DNA from: Bretschneidera sinensis
Lineage: Eukaryota > Streptophyta > Magnoliopsida > Brassicales > Akaniaceae
NCBI GenBank assembly: GCA_023935145.1
Contig: CM043700.1
Coordinates: 99,304,400-99,368,399, forward strand
Reading direction: 5' to 3'
Length of the DNA stretch: 64,000 bases
Below the pieces are notes generated by a model. The model did no database searches, was not told the origin of the DNA, and worked only from the letters and a program-made list of their open reading frames with translations. Positions 48,341-60,691 of this stretch are shown here, piece after piece. Numbering within the stretch: position 1 is the first letter of the stretch; the number at the start of each line of letters is the position of its first letter. A program made the translations under genes and the position numbers.

Positions 48341-48642
48341 TATTAAAAGAAAATAATTTCTTTTGAAGTTTTGTGATCTTTTAGTGAGTTTAATTGTCAT
48401 AAACGATAAAAGTATTGATTGTATTTATACTTGGGACTAAAAAGATTACCAATTTAAAATTTTTAAGTTAATTAATTAATCTTTCTAGTTAGATCAATGT
48501 TTTAGATTTTTGTAAATATATGATTTTTATGAATTGATTTGTATTTGATTAAACTTTAGTGTTTGTTAATTTAGTAACATGTATGAAGTTTTATTATTTG
48601 TTAAATAAGTTGTTGTAAGAGTTTTGATGAATTTGATTAAGG

Positions 48643-48647
48643 TTTAT
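48643..48647. other. Target site duplication TTTAT of large copia, left copy
   Basis: TTTAT before the LTR start at 48648 matches 63748-63752 after the right LTR. Confidence 0.75.
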
Positions 48648-49226
48648 TATTATAAAAAAAAATTGTAAATGAGAACAGCATATGAGAATAAAGATTTAGA
48701 AGTGTGTTTTAAACACTATCTTTAAGGCTTTATTCGTCCCCACTTATATAAACAAATGTATTATAGGTTGCAGACGAATAGTCCTACAAGATACAACCAA
48801 ATCTCTTGTTTGAAGTATGCAAACAGTAAAATCTGAATTTTTTTGATTTAATTCAACTTTAAAATAATAAGAATATTTTGGTAAAGTTTTGAGAGAAAGA
48901 ATAGAGAAGAAAGAATGAAAAATTATTGTGTTCTGAAAGTGGGAAGTGATGGGTATTTATAGGTGCAAAAACACCTCTTCAAATGGTTCTGAAAAGACAT
49001 TATTTTTTCAGATTTAATGAGAGTCTTACGATCATGTCTATTAATTTTTAACGGATTAGATTGTGTCTGTTTAAAAAAATAGTTAAAAATTAATTAAAAT
49101 CTCACACCTTTTCTATTTAAATCACAACTATTTGATTTAAACTGATACCTTTTGGGTTTTCAAACAACCATTTACTCTCATTTTAAAATGGTCCAAAATC
49201 AACTCTAAATGCTGATTTTTCTAACA
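48648..49226 (-). repeat. 3' LTR of large copia
   Basis: 579 bp, pairs with 63149-63747. Contains a CACTTATATAAAC TATA-like stretch at about 48741-48753. Ends TTTTTCTAACA. Confidence 0.85.
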
Positions 49227-49377
49227 ATCCCCCACTTGTAAGAAAAACACCAATTTTGAAAAAAAAAAATATGAACACAATATCTTCGAGTTTTGTATGC
49301 ATAAAGAATGTATCTTTCGATTTAAAACCTCCTATTAGTGTAAGCAACTCAAAGTCATATCGAAATGAATGGTATCT

Positions 49378-51689
49378 TGTAACTACCCATTTCGGGTTGG
49401 TCACTCCCGAGATGGTGTGGTCACATTTTGAAATTTCAGCACGACATATATATGCAACAAAATAAAACATCAACTGAGAATAAATAATACAACATAACCT
49501 CAACTCTTTATAGAGGAGATATAACATCTTTATCTTATCAGAAACAATATATACAATAATAACAAAATGCATGAATATTAACAACTTTTCAAAATTTTCT
49601 TTTCTTTTTCTTTCACAAGTCTGAGGATGCTGACTACATGATTTACTTAAGTTGTTCACTCTAGTTATTAACTTAACTATCTATCAGCCCTGTCCACAAC
49701 TAGAAATATTTCAGCAATAAGGAATGAGCTTTACAAGCTCAGTGAATTTAATTTAATAGAAGTACTCGATTTGTATACTTCTAGTTATATTCAATCATTT
49801 GTCAATCTCTTTATAAATAAATTATTAGACTATCATCTTTCAATAAAGATATCTCATATATCAATCGTATCCGTTTTCTTATCATATATTTTATCAATTT
49901 AATATCATCATTTACCTCATCATAAGGTTCACATCACACAAACAATTAATAATATAATTCTTCATCATATCATCCTTTCAATTTCTTTATCATCAAAGTT
50001 GTCTCACTATGAGACTCATCTTTCTATCAATCATTTCACAATCAAAACTGATGCTTTAGCATCTCAACGAACAATAAAAAATATTTTTAAAAAATAAATT
50101 CATGAATTTAAATTTTCTTTCTTTCTTTCTCATCAGATCATTTCATACTATTATCTGGGAACGTCTTCCCACATGTCGACATATTTCAGCCAGACCGGCT
50201 ACCTTCTTGGTCTTCTTAGCTAGACCAACTGTCTTCCTGGTCTTCCCTTTATGAATGTGAACAATAACATGCAAGCAAGCATACATCAAAGCATTCAATT
50301 CAACTATCTCAAAATTATTATTTTATCATATACATATTAAATTGTCTCCTCATATATCATATCAATTTTTTAATCATATCTTTCAAGAATTTCATATATT
50401 TTTTCAACATATTTTTCATTAATCCATCCTCTTATAACATAACTTCTCATATAATTAATTTTCAACATATCATTTAATCCTTAATCAATAAATTATCATA
50501 TATAAAAGAAAATACATCATCCAATCATTATAATTCAAAAATTAATTCAAATATCATCAATTCATATTTTTTTATTGGTCTCGATTACTAAAAATAAATC
50601 TAACTCACTATGTAGCACTTAAAGCTACTCGTAGATCCCCTTCTTGCCTTTCCTGCTCCTTTCAAAAATTTCTTGGGATTGCTGATCACCAATACCTAAC
50701 CATAAACTTTCATTAGTCTTACTATTTCATAACTTAATTCAACAATATAATTATTTAGTTATGAGTTTTATTAAAAATTTACCCCAGTTGAAATGAACTC
50801 TTGATATTGAAATTGGATAACTATAATTATCCTTAATATTTGAGAAATTTGTATGAATTTTTTCTTTTGCTAAAGAGAATTCGAATTAAGAAAGAAAAAA
50901 CCAAATAAACGGGAGTCCAAACAAACGAAATGGTTATCACTTAAGAAATATAAGCTTCTAAGCTTATATTGAGTTTTTTTTTAATTATTATTTTATTATC
51001 AATTTATTATAAAAACAAAATATCCATTCACTTCACGTGAACGGTTCTGCCGCTTCATCGTTTATTTTTTTTTATAATTATTATTTCATTTTTAATTTAT
51101 TATAAAAAAAATATCCATTCACTTCACGTGAAAGGTTCTGCCGCTTTACCGTTTACTTTTTATAATTATTATTTTATTATAAAAACATAATATCCATTCA
51201 CTTCTCGTGAACGGTTTTGTCGCTTCACCGTTTATTTATTTTTTTAATTTATTTATAGTTTTACTATCCCTTATTTATGATTCCCCATTGTTTAAAATTT
51301 ATAGTTATGCCACTTATAATTACAATTTTACCATTCCATAATTACAATTTTGTCATTTTCCTCTCAAAAGTCTATTTTTCATATTTTCTTCCTTCAAAAT
51401 TTTTTCTAAAAATTATAAAAAAAATGTTTTCTTCCATTAAATTCTTTAATTATTTTCTTCAGCCTCATTCCATATTTTTCTTCAAAATTCTTCATTTTAA
51501 TTTCAAATTTCATAGTTTTCAGTATTTTCTTCTTCAAAAATTTCTAACTCTTTTCAACAAAATTTTCAATATCACGTTTCAAATATTATTTCAAATCAAT
51601 ACTAAATCTTTCATCTATGGATTATTTAATTCAATATAATATATGTAAAATTACTTTTTTACCCTTATTTTATGAAAACGGGTATTACA
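49378..51689 (-). repeat. Solo LTR of a Tekay-like gypsy family
   Basis: TGTAACTACCCATTTCGGGT...GGGTATTACA, 2312 bp. It is homologous over most of its length to the LTRs at 1857-3766 and 11317-13379 but diverged. The flanks TATCT and TGTCC could be a 5-bp duplication with two transitions. No internal element sequence follows, so it arose by recombination between LTRs. Confidence 0.82.
50985..51250. repeat. Triple ~90-bp repeat with a G-box palindrome
   Basis: Three units share ATATCCATTCACTT, a palindrome, then GGTT-TG-CGCTT and ACCGTTTA. The palindrome is TTCACGTGAA in units 1 (about 51032-51041) and 2 (about 51123-51132) and TTCTCGTGAA in unit 3 (about 51212-51221). It lies in the solo LTR. 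Confidence 0.8.
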
Positions 51690-52236
51690 TGTCCTTTATA
51701 TTAAACCAACATTCCTATATGATACGACCGAAGCCACCTTACACATACAATTCTCTTATTTCGATGAGAATTAATTTTCACTTAGCACTATTATGGCCAT
51801 GTGTTATATTATGGTTTCATGAACCTCAAGAGAGCAAACCATAACTCTATAAAAAGCGCCACCACTCGTTCGTTCATATAGGTGAAGTTTCTCTTGTGTT
51901 TTCATTACGAGAACGCATTTTATAACTTCATTAAGAGCTTAACTTAACCTCTAAAATATAACAGACGATATTATCTTTCTCAATTATGGGCCAACATTAT
52001 GACAATATCAACAGTTAGTCATAGTAACTTGTTATTACCCATTAAAACCTAGAACTAGTGGTCTATTAGCATTTGATTGGGTTGCCATCACTATTGAATT
52101 TTAAATGGTTTAAGCCACATCTTTCTAGATGTACTACTTACTAAGTCTCTTGCGAGTGCCTTAATAAGTGGATCATCCAAGTTCTTACTTGATTTTACAT
52201 AGACAATTGTAATGATATCATCTTGTATCAATTGTA

Positions 52237-53520
52237 TCATATACCATGTCTAAGACTGATGTGTCTAGACTTACCATTATAGGTACTACTATAAGATATT
52301 GATAAATTAGCTTCACTATCACAATAAAGTGAAGTAAGAGGCATTGGACTAGGCCACAATTTGATGTCTAACAACAAATTCCTAATCCATTCGGCTTCCT
52401 TCCTTGTTGCCACTAGGGCAATAAATTTATATTCCATAGTTGAGTGAGATATACAAGTTTGTTTCTTGCTTGCCCAAGAAATTTCATCCCCACCAAGGGT
52501 GAATATCCACCCACTTGTGGAATTGTTATCTCCCACACTTGTAATCCAACTCGTATTAGTGTATCCTTTTAATACACTTGGGTAACTGTTGTAAAATAGT
52601 CCCAAATCACTGGTCTTCTTGAGATATCTCATTATCCTACCAATGACTTTCCAATGTTCTATACTAGGATTAGTAGTATATCTACTAAGTTTACACACAG
52701 AATAGGAAACATCTGGTCTAGTGCAGTGCACTGCATACATTAGACTACCAATAGCGCTAGTGTAATCAAGTTGTGCCACAGCTCTACCAGAATTATTCTG
52801 TAATTTGATACTTGGATCAAAAGGAGTATTATAATCTAACCAAGATGTTTAAACTAGTTAACACTTTCTCAATATAGTGAGAGTGACTTAAAGCATAACC
52901 CCCACTATGTTTCTTAATTTTAATTCCTAAGATTGTATCTGCTTCACCCAAATCTTTCATATTAAAGAAAGAAAATAAATACTTCTTATTTTCATTTACT
53001 CCTTCGATGTTAGTACCAATGATCAGCATATCATCAACATATAAACAAATTATAACACCATAGTTTTTGGTAGATTTGGAGTAAATGCATCTATCAACAT
53101 TGTTATGTTTAAAATGGAATGACAAAATAACAAAATCAAATTTCTTATGCCATTGCTTTGGGGCTTATTTTAGACCATAAAAAGATTTAACTAAGTTGCA
53201 TATTTTCATTACTCGGAAGAACAAACCTTTCAAGTTGTTCCATATATACTTCCTCATTTAAATCCCAATTTAAGGAAGTAGTTTTTACATCCATTTGGTG
53301 AATAGACAGATTATAAATAGATGCTAAAGCTATAAGTACTCAAATAGAACTAATACATGCAACAGGTGCATAAGTATCAAAATAATCATTATTTTCTTTT
53401 TGTGTAAAACTTTTGACTATTTGTCTCGATTTGAAAGTTTGAATTGTGCCATTAGTATTGTATTTTCTCCTAAAACCTCATTACACCCAATAGGTTTTGA
53501 TCCTTTGGGTAAATCTACTA
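52237..53520 (-). pseudogene. Large copia: reverse transcriptase and RNase H
   Basis: RT: FYGLK, a stop, then APKQWHKKFD near 53140-53180. VIICLYVDDMLIIGTNIEGV (52829-53125) has an intact YVDD. A GSLMYAVHCTRPDVSYSV block, RYLKKTSDLGLFY, TSGWIFTLGGDEISWASKKQ and a KSRHISLRH end (52237-52779) cover the linker and RNase H. Stops and a short frame change around 52800 prevent expression. Confidence 0.85.
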
Positions 53521-54096
53521 AAACCTAAGTGTTACCCATTATAGAATTCATTACATCATTAATGGTTCCTTTCCGAAAAGAAGCATCTCTTAAAGCCATA
53601 GTTTCCTTAAAAGTTATAGGATCCTCTTCTAAGTTAAACGCAATAAGTATTTTATTCAATACATTATTATTTTGGTTACCTTCAACTAGAAATAAATGAT
53701 TAAAAAGAAATGAAATCAGGGTCCAAAGCCTTCTCTTTTCTCGCCCTAATACTCCATCTAAGTTTAACAGTCCTTTCAGGAATATTAGTTTCTCTATTTT
53801 TAATTTCTGGTCATAATCCTTCATTGGACTCATCTCTTTTAGAATCTTCTTATATAGTCTCAAAATTAGTAGAAAACTTGTTTTCAAAGAATTCAATGTC
53901 ATGTGACTCAATAATAATGTTAGACTTCAAATCAAGAAGTCTATAGCCTTACTATTTTTAGCATATCCAACAAATACACATTTAATATCTCTAGGTCCTA
54001 ATTTTGTTCTTTTAGGGTCTAGAATTCTACAATATGCTAAACACCTTACTCTTTAAAATAATTTAAGTTATAATTTAAGTTAGGCATTCTACCTTT
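53521..54096 (-). pseudogene. Large copia: integrase C-terminal linker, poorly conserved
   Basis: This is the region between integrase and RT. It is readable only as short pieces (53525-53911, 128 codons, no motif) with many stops before it. Such linkers are normally low in conservation. Confidence 0.55.
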
Positions 54097-54790
54097 CTAG
54101 ATTTCATAAGGACTCAATTTTGTTTTCTTTCCTAAAATTTTATTGTGAATATGACTTGCAGTAAAAAGTGCTTCACCCCATAAGTTTAATGATGATTTAG
54201 AATTAACAAGCATGCAATTAATTATTTCTACTAAAGAATAATTTTTCTTTTCAGCCACATCAATTTGTTGTGGTGTGTAAGGTGCAATGCGTTGATGTAT
54301 TATGCCATGTTTTTCACAGAATTGATCAAAATCATTTAAAAAATTATTCACCACCTCTATTAGAAGGTAAAATTTTAATCTTTTTATTAAGTTAATTTTC
54401 TATCATCTTTGGATCTTAATAAGTAAACATATAAATATCTACTTGCATCATCCACGAAAGTAATGGAATATCTTTTTCCACCTCTTGTTAACATACCATT
54501 TGATTCATATAAATCTGAATGTATTAGACTTAAAATTTTTGAATCTCTTTGCACCTTAGGAAAATATTTCTTTACCACTTTAGATTGAACGTATATTTCA
54601 CAGTTTCCTAAGTCATCATTTCCAATATTTATTAATTCTAATTTATGCATGCTTTTTAAATAATAATTAATATGTGCTAAAAGACTATGTCATAAAGAAA
54701 AAGACTCGACAATATAAGTAAAAGTTACTGTTTTATTATTATTATTAATACTTAGCTTTTACATGCCATTACAAGAATATCCTTTACTGA
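54097..54790 (-). pseudogene. Large copia: integrase
   Basis: An LWHSLLAHINY zinc block, a CEIYVQSKVVKKYFPKVQRD block, LIHSDLYESNGMLTRGGKRY with the first Asp, ITFVDDASRYLYVYLLR, then HGIIHQRIAPYTPQQIDVAE. The usual QNGVAERKNR reads QIDVAEKKNY. Broken by stops near 54387 and 54357. Interrupted on its right by the Athila element. Confidence 0.85.
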
Positions 54791-54795
54791 CAAAC

Positions 54796-55996
54796 TGATG
54801 AGTGCCAAATATTGCATACTTTGGCCCTTAATTTACATTTGTTAGCTTAGGAATTTGTTACTTTGAGTTGTTTTTGTTGTTTTACAGGTTTACAAGCTTG
54901 GAAAGAAGTTTCACTAAATTACCAGAATTGCTCGTGCAGATCAGCCATTTTTGAGGATTAAACTGTATTTATTTAGGAAGAACCAAAAGATGAGCCATAT
55001 ATGCTTAGAAAGATTCGGATGTCTGTTTTCTGGGGAATTTTACGGATCAATAAAATGATTTTTCTAGAGAAAGTTATGGCAGTTTTAGTAGATAAAGGTC
55101 AAAGAGCAAAAACTGGAATCTGCAGTATCCCACATCGGATTGGAAGAATATTGCACTTGTGATATTTCCCTATATAAGCCCTTCTTCACTTCATCTTTAA
55201 TGTACAATTCCTGAGCCACTTTGGTATTTAGCGGTGGACGTCCGCTAGCATTCTGGTGGATCCTGAAGGCATTGCTACCACGAGGGGAAGCACCGCCCGT
55301 CAGCGAGTGGAATTTCTCCCATGTAAAGTTGTTTATTTATTTATTTTTATTTAGTTGTTGCAGTTTAATGTTTAGAACTTTTATTATGAATTATAGTTTC
55401 ATAGTTATGAGTGGCTAGACTCTTCAGCTAAGGTTGAAGATGAAGCCCCGCCGTTGTTTGGCGTAGTAGTTCAGATTTGCTTATACAAATCTGACAATTT
55501 TTAGTATAAAATGTTCTGTCAATTATTTGAGTTAATCTTATAATTGATTGAGTTTAAATTGTCTGTTGGATATTCTTTGTGTTTCATCTGATGGATACAT
55601 TGAATGCTTTTCGATTAAATTGGATTTCCTTTGTGATTTGTTAAGAGCGGATACATTGGATGCTTTTGGTTTAGTTGGGATATTCTTTGTGTTTTGTCTT
55701 ATAGTTGGATTCATGGAATGTTTTGATAGGTTATATTTTTAGAACATATATGCTTAACTTCGGTGGGGTGGATTTGGAAACCTTAGTGATTTAATTATTA
55801 ATTTTTAAATCAACTTAATTTAGTTTATATTTCTTTTGCAATATCCTTTACAATTCGGAACTAGGTTAAGATAAAGTTAGTTTAGATAAAAAATATATTT
55901 TCACAACGCAATTCCCTGTGGATTCGACCTCGCACTTGCACAACGCTATACTGCAAACGACTCGTGCGCTTGCGAGTAAATTTAAAACTCACAATA
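54796..55996 (+). repeat. 5' LTR of Athila element (1201 bp)
   Basis: It pairs with 60692-61885. A TATATAA box is at 55171-55177. Confidence 0.92.
55171..55177 (+). promoter_or_regulatory. TATA box of Athila LTR
   Basis: TATATAA in the context TTTCCCTATATAAGCCC, conserved at 61062-61068 in the other LTR. Confidence 0.65.
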
Positions 55997-56002
55997 AGTT
56001 TT

Positions 56003-56020
56003 TGGCGCTGTTGCCGTGGA
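56003..56020 (+). other. Primer binding site of Athila element
   Basis: TGGCGCTGTTGCCGTGGA, six bases after the LTR; near the tRNA-Asp type. Confidence 0.85.
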
Positions 56021-56294
56021 ATTGTTTTGTTTGTGAATTTTTGTCTGAATTAATTTTATTTTCTACTAGTTAGTTAGCCTTTTTTGTTTGATTTTTCTTT
56101 TTGCAATTTTATTTTATTTTATTTGTTTCTATTTGTATTGGCCTATAAAAAAATAGATATAAAAAAAAATTTATTTTTGCCAATTGTTGTTGGCCCATTT
56201 TGTGAGTGGTGTGTTTTCTGTTTTTGCATTTAATTTACTTTATTGTTATTTTGTTTCTGCTAGTTAATTTATTTTAGTGCTTTTTGTGCGGAGT

Positions 56295-59200
56295 ATGCTT
56301 GGTCTGAGATCTCTGAACTTAGAATTGATACATTTAGATCCCGACTTAGAAAGAACTCTTAGGAGATAGAAAAGAGCACCAGTTGAAAGAGAGACAATTG
56401 AGATGGGAAACAATTTGAGGAATGTCAATCAACTGGAGAATGGAAAGCAACCTAGAGCTTGGAACGTGGACTTCACTACGTCCCTTAGGGATTTGTTCGC
56501 ACCCATTGTGACTAACTCCCTTTCCTGTATAGTGTTGCCACCAACCAGTGCTACCCATTTTAATCTAAAGCCACATCTTATCTAGCTTCTACCCTCATTT
56601 CATGGCTTGGATCTTGAAAATCCTTACAGCCATATGAAGAAGTTCAAAGATATTTGTGCCACATTCAAGTTCCAAAACTTCTCTGATGAGTCAATCTATC
56701 CTAGACTTTTCCCTTTTTCTCTTCACGATAGAGCTAGGTCATGGTTGGATTCCAACATGCCCGGGTTTATTACATCTTGGGAAAGCTTGTTGAGTAAGTT
56801 CTATAACAAGTTTTTCCTAATGTCTAGAGTGAATGAGTTCCGAAAGGAGATGAGTTCTTTCACTCAGGAGGAGGATAAGAAGTTTTCTGAGAGTTGGGAG
56901 CGTGTCAAAGAGTTACTGATCAGATACCCTCCACATGGATATGAGAAGTGGAGACTCGTTCAGTTCTTCTACCAAGGGTTAACTCAACCTAACTGTAGCA
57001 TGATCGAGTCTATGAATGGGGGGCCATTCTCAAGTCTGACAGGGGATGAAGCATACAAGTCATTGGACAAGTTATCCGACAACTCACAGCAGTGGGATTT
57101 TTCAAGCTGTCGAGATAAGTCCATTCGTGCTCCTAAGAAGGGAGGCATCTATGAGGTCAGGGAGGACGCTCATTTGAGGATAAAGTTAAATGCCCTCACT
57201 AAGAAGATTGACGCTCTCACTGTGAGCCAATCCATTAATGCTGCCAACACATTCAATGTTGAAAGCTGTTCCATCTGTGCTAGTCCCATGCATCTAGCAT
57301 AGAATTGCCCATCAATGCCTGCTTGTGCCGAGTATCCTATGGAACAAGTAAATGCTTTCAATGACTTTCGAAGGCAGTCAAATGGATTGTACTCTGAGAC
57401 GTACAATCCAGGGTGGCGGAACCACCCAAATTTTTCATGGAGGCAGAACCAACCAATGAATCAGGGAGGAGCCCCTCATCATGCTCAAAATCAATATCAT
57501 CCAGGATTTTCCCCACAAATTCCTAATCATGGTCATTCTGTCCATCCAGCACCATCACCTGCTTACCATGCTCCCACTTAAGCGCCAGTGCCGGTTTCAC
57601 AGTCTCTAGAGGACACCCTGAAGGATTTCATAAAGATGACCGGCCAATCCATTAATGAAGCAAGGAGTGCGACAATAGTAAACACCCAAGCGATTGCCAA
57701 GCTAGAGAGTCAAATAGGTAAGATCACAAGTCATTTAGGTGAAAGAGAGAAGGAAAAGTTCCCCAGTCAACCCGTGCCCAACCCGAAGGGACAGTTTATG
57801 GTTGGAAATTCATCAATTTCTATGCACGGGGAGGAACAAGTGCAATCAATTGTCACATTGAGGTCTGGGAGACAAGTGGAAAATCGAGTGAAAGAGAACC
57901 CTGCTATGCAACAAGGGCAAGAAAGTGGTAACAATGAGAAGAGAGATGCTGAGCCATCTACAACCACTCGTACTATTAAGGATCCTCCTAGGTCGTTTAT
58001 ACCTAAAGCACCTTACCCTGAGAGGTTACAAGCACCCAAGAAATGAGGGAAGTATGAGGACATTATGGAGGTATTCAAGCAGGTCCAAATCAATATCCTA
58101 TTTTTGGACGCCATCCAGCAAGTACCATCGTATGCCAAGTTCTTAAAGGACTTGATCACTGTCAAGAGGAGGACGAATGTCCCGAAAAAGGTATTTTTGA
58201 CTGAACAGGTTAGCTCAATCCTTCAGTGCAAGCTGCCCATCAAGCATAAGGACCCAGGGTGTCCTACTATCTCTTGCACGATAAGAGTCAGCCAAATTGA
58301 GAGGGCTCTATTGGATCTAGGAGCAAGTGTGAATCTTTTACCTTACTCAGTCTATTTACAGTTAGGGTTAGGAGAATTGAAGCCCACACACACAACGCTT
58401 CAATTGGCTGACAGGTCAGTGAAAATACCACGGGGAATAATTGAGGATGTTTTGATAAAAGTAGATAAGTTCTATTTCCCCGTGGATTTTATTGTGCTTG
58501 ACACAGAGCCGGTTCAGAATGTAGGGATTCAGATACCAGTTATTATAGGGCGACCATTCTTAGCCACGGCTAACGCCCTGATCAATTGTAGGACAGGGGT
58601 GATGAAGATTTCCTTCGGAAATATGACAGTGGAGTTAAACATCTTTGATATCACTAGGCAACCACTGGAGTATGATGAAGTGAGAAATGTATGCTTAATA
58701 GAGGAGATTCTTGAGGAGACTGTGAACGAATCAAGCATTGAGGATCCCCTGGAGGCATGCTTTGCTCACTTTGGAGAGGATTTGGGCTTATATAAGTTAC
58801 TCGAGCAAGTGAATGCCATTTTGGAGTCTGATCCTCGGGAGAGCAATGAAACAGAGGAGACTACAGCACCTGAAACCAAGAAGGAACTTAAGCCTTTACC
58901 GGATAATCTTAAGTATAAGTTCTTAGGTCCAGCCAATTTTTTGCCTGTGATTATAGCATCAGATTTGGGTGAGGTTCAAGAGGAGAAATTATTAGATGTT
59001 TTAAGAGAGCACAAGGAAGCTATCGGCTGGACTATAGAGGATATTAAGGGAATCAGCCCCTCGTTGGTAATGCACAAGATACATTTGGAGGAGAATGCCA
59101 AGCCATCGAGGGAACCACAAAGAAGGCTTAACCCAGCTATGCAAGAGGTTGTGTGGGCAGAAGTAATGAAGTTGTTAGATGCAGGGATCATTTATCCCAT

Positions 59201-59423
59201 CTCTGATAGCAAGTGGGTGAATCTGATTCTTGTCGTGCCAAAGCAGGCTAGATTGACGGTAGTGATAAATAAAGACAACAAGTTGGTTCCAACTCGTGTG
59301 CAATCAGGATGGAGAGTGTGTCTAGACTACTGTAAGTGGAATGCTACCACAAGGAATGATCATTTTCCACTCCCATTTATTGATCAGATGGTGGAGTGTT
59401 TAGCTGGGCACGATTACTAATGT
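56295..59423 (+). pseudogene. Athila gag, protease and N-terminal reverse transcriptase
   Basis: One frame is open over about 1040 codons from the ATG at 56295 except for single stops at 56367, 56583, 57300, 57579 and 58044; there is no frameshift. Gag: NPYSHMKKFKDICATFKFQN, LFPFSLHDRARSWLDS, YNKFFLMSRVNEFRKEM. Protease: RALLDLGASVNLLPYSVYLQ, the DLGAS active site typical of Athila, and VIIGRPFLATANALI. RT start: GISPSLVMHKIHLEENAK and GWRVCLDYCKWNATTRNDHF, ending at GHDY with TAA, where the deletion begins. Confidence 0.9.
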
Positions 59424-60691
59424 TGGGTCTGGCTGAAGACTTTAAACTTAGCACTCATGGGAGGTATCCCACAGCTTGTCTTTTCTGTTTATTTATTATT
59501 TCGCATTTTTATGATTAATGTTTGTTTCCAGTATTTTTTGTTTTCCAGTTTTTATTTTTCAGGGACAATGCGTACTTCAGTTCAAGTTTGGGGGTATGCT
59601 ATGAGCCATACCAGTCCAGCTAGTTCTCCATATCTCAGGTCAGCTCGTTCCACATTAGTCACACATTGGGGTCAATATGTAATTTAAGTTTGGGGGTATG
59701 GGAGACACATCACACACTTTGTCCTAATTTGTTGTCTTTTCGTCGTAGAGATAAATGCATGCTCATGTTATCGTGAAATTTTGGTTGATCTAAACAATTT
59801 CTGTGATGTGATATCATTAGTGAGCTTAACATTTTGAACACATGATCTGGTGATAAATTTTAAAATTTAGTTACTTACCTTAGGCATTTGATAATTCACA
59901 TGTTTGATATAATCTAACACGAGCACATTAGCACAAATTATGTGAGGTATGACATGTGATTTTAATGTGTATTTTTCCTTATCTTAACTGAAATTGGATG
60001 ACTTGTTGGATGAACTCTTGGGCATAGAAAAGCATAAAAAAATAAAAAAATTATTATCATAAATAAACTTTCCGCTGAGTAACTGGACCTCTTGCCTCAG
60101 TAAACAGTGAGTGTTCACGTCAAAAGGTGGAATTTTACTTGGTAGTATTAAGGCCGGTTTAATTTCGTAGCCTTTTTGACTCGAGTTAGTAAGTCCTTAG
60201 GGGTGTCTTTACACCTAATTCCCTAAAACCATCTGGTTTGGGAGTCATTGACTCAACACTCGCTACATGGGTCAATTAGAAAGCTTAGGGGAACTAGACA
60301 TAGTTGTGCCTTATAAAAAAAAAAAAACTATGCCTTTTTCGTTCATTTTGATGGGAAATTCGGTGAATCTTGAGACATGGAGACCTTACACATTGGAGTC
60401 ACTTGGAAGCTTCATTTCTATATGCTAATTCACTTTACACAGTGTCAGACTTGTGATACCTTAACCTGCCTTTGGTAAGTAATTAGATTTTAACTTTTCT
60501 TTCATTGCGAAGATGGGTTTATCTTTTTAAGCTTGCTCATGAATGAATATCATGGTGATGTGTGCTCCTTAAATTTTTGGATACCATGAGTGATGAACTT
60601 ATCTTTATGTTCTTTGTTTTTCATTTAGGTTTTTTTTTATTTATTATTTTGTTTTGCTAAGGGACTAGCAAATTGTAAGTTTGGGGGTATT
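59424..60691 (+). other. 3' non-coding region of Athila with three polypurine-tract copies
   Basis: It begins at the deletion joint. AAGTTTGGGGGTAT occurs identically at 59584-59597, 59686-59699 and 60677-60690. The last abuts the 3' LTR and is the working polypurine tract. Confidence 0.8.

Larger units (their letters stand above)
49227..52236 (-). other. 3' non-coding region of large copia, split by a solo LTR
   Basis: 49227-49377 and 51690-52236 are non-coding sequence between the end of pol and the 3' LTR. It contains short direct stretches but no ORF of note. Confidence 0.5.

Noticed and set aside
49183..49659. A 158-codon minus-strand ORF
   Set aside because: It spans the copia LTR, the 3' non-coding region and the start of the solo LTR, so it is an accident of adjoining repeats.
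51277..51639. A 120-codon plus-strand ORF rich in Phe, Ile and Leu
   Set aside because: It lies within AT-rich solo-LTR sequence, the composition alone explains it, and it has no recognisable domain.
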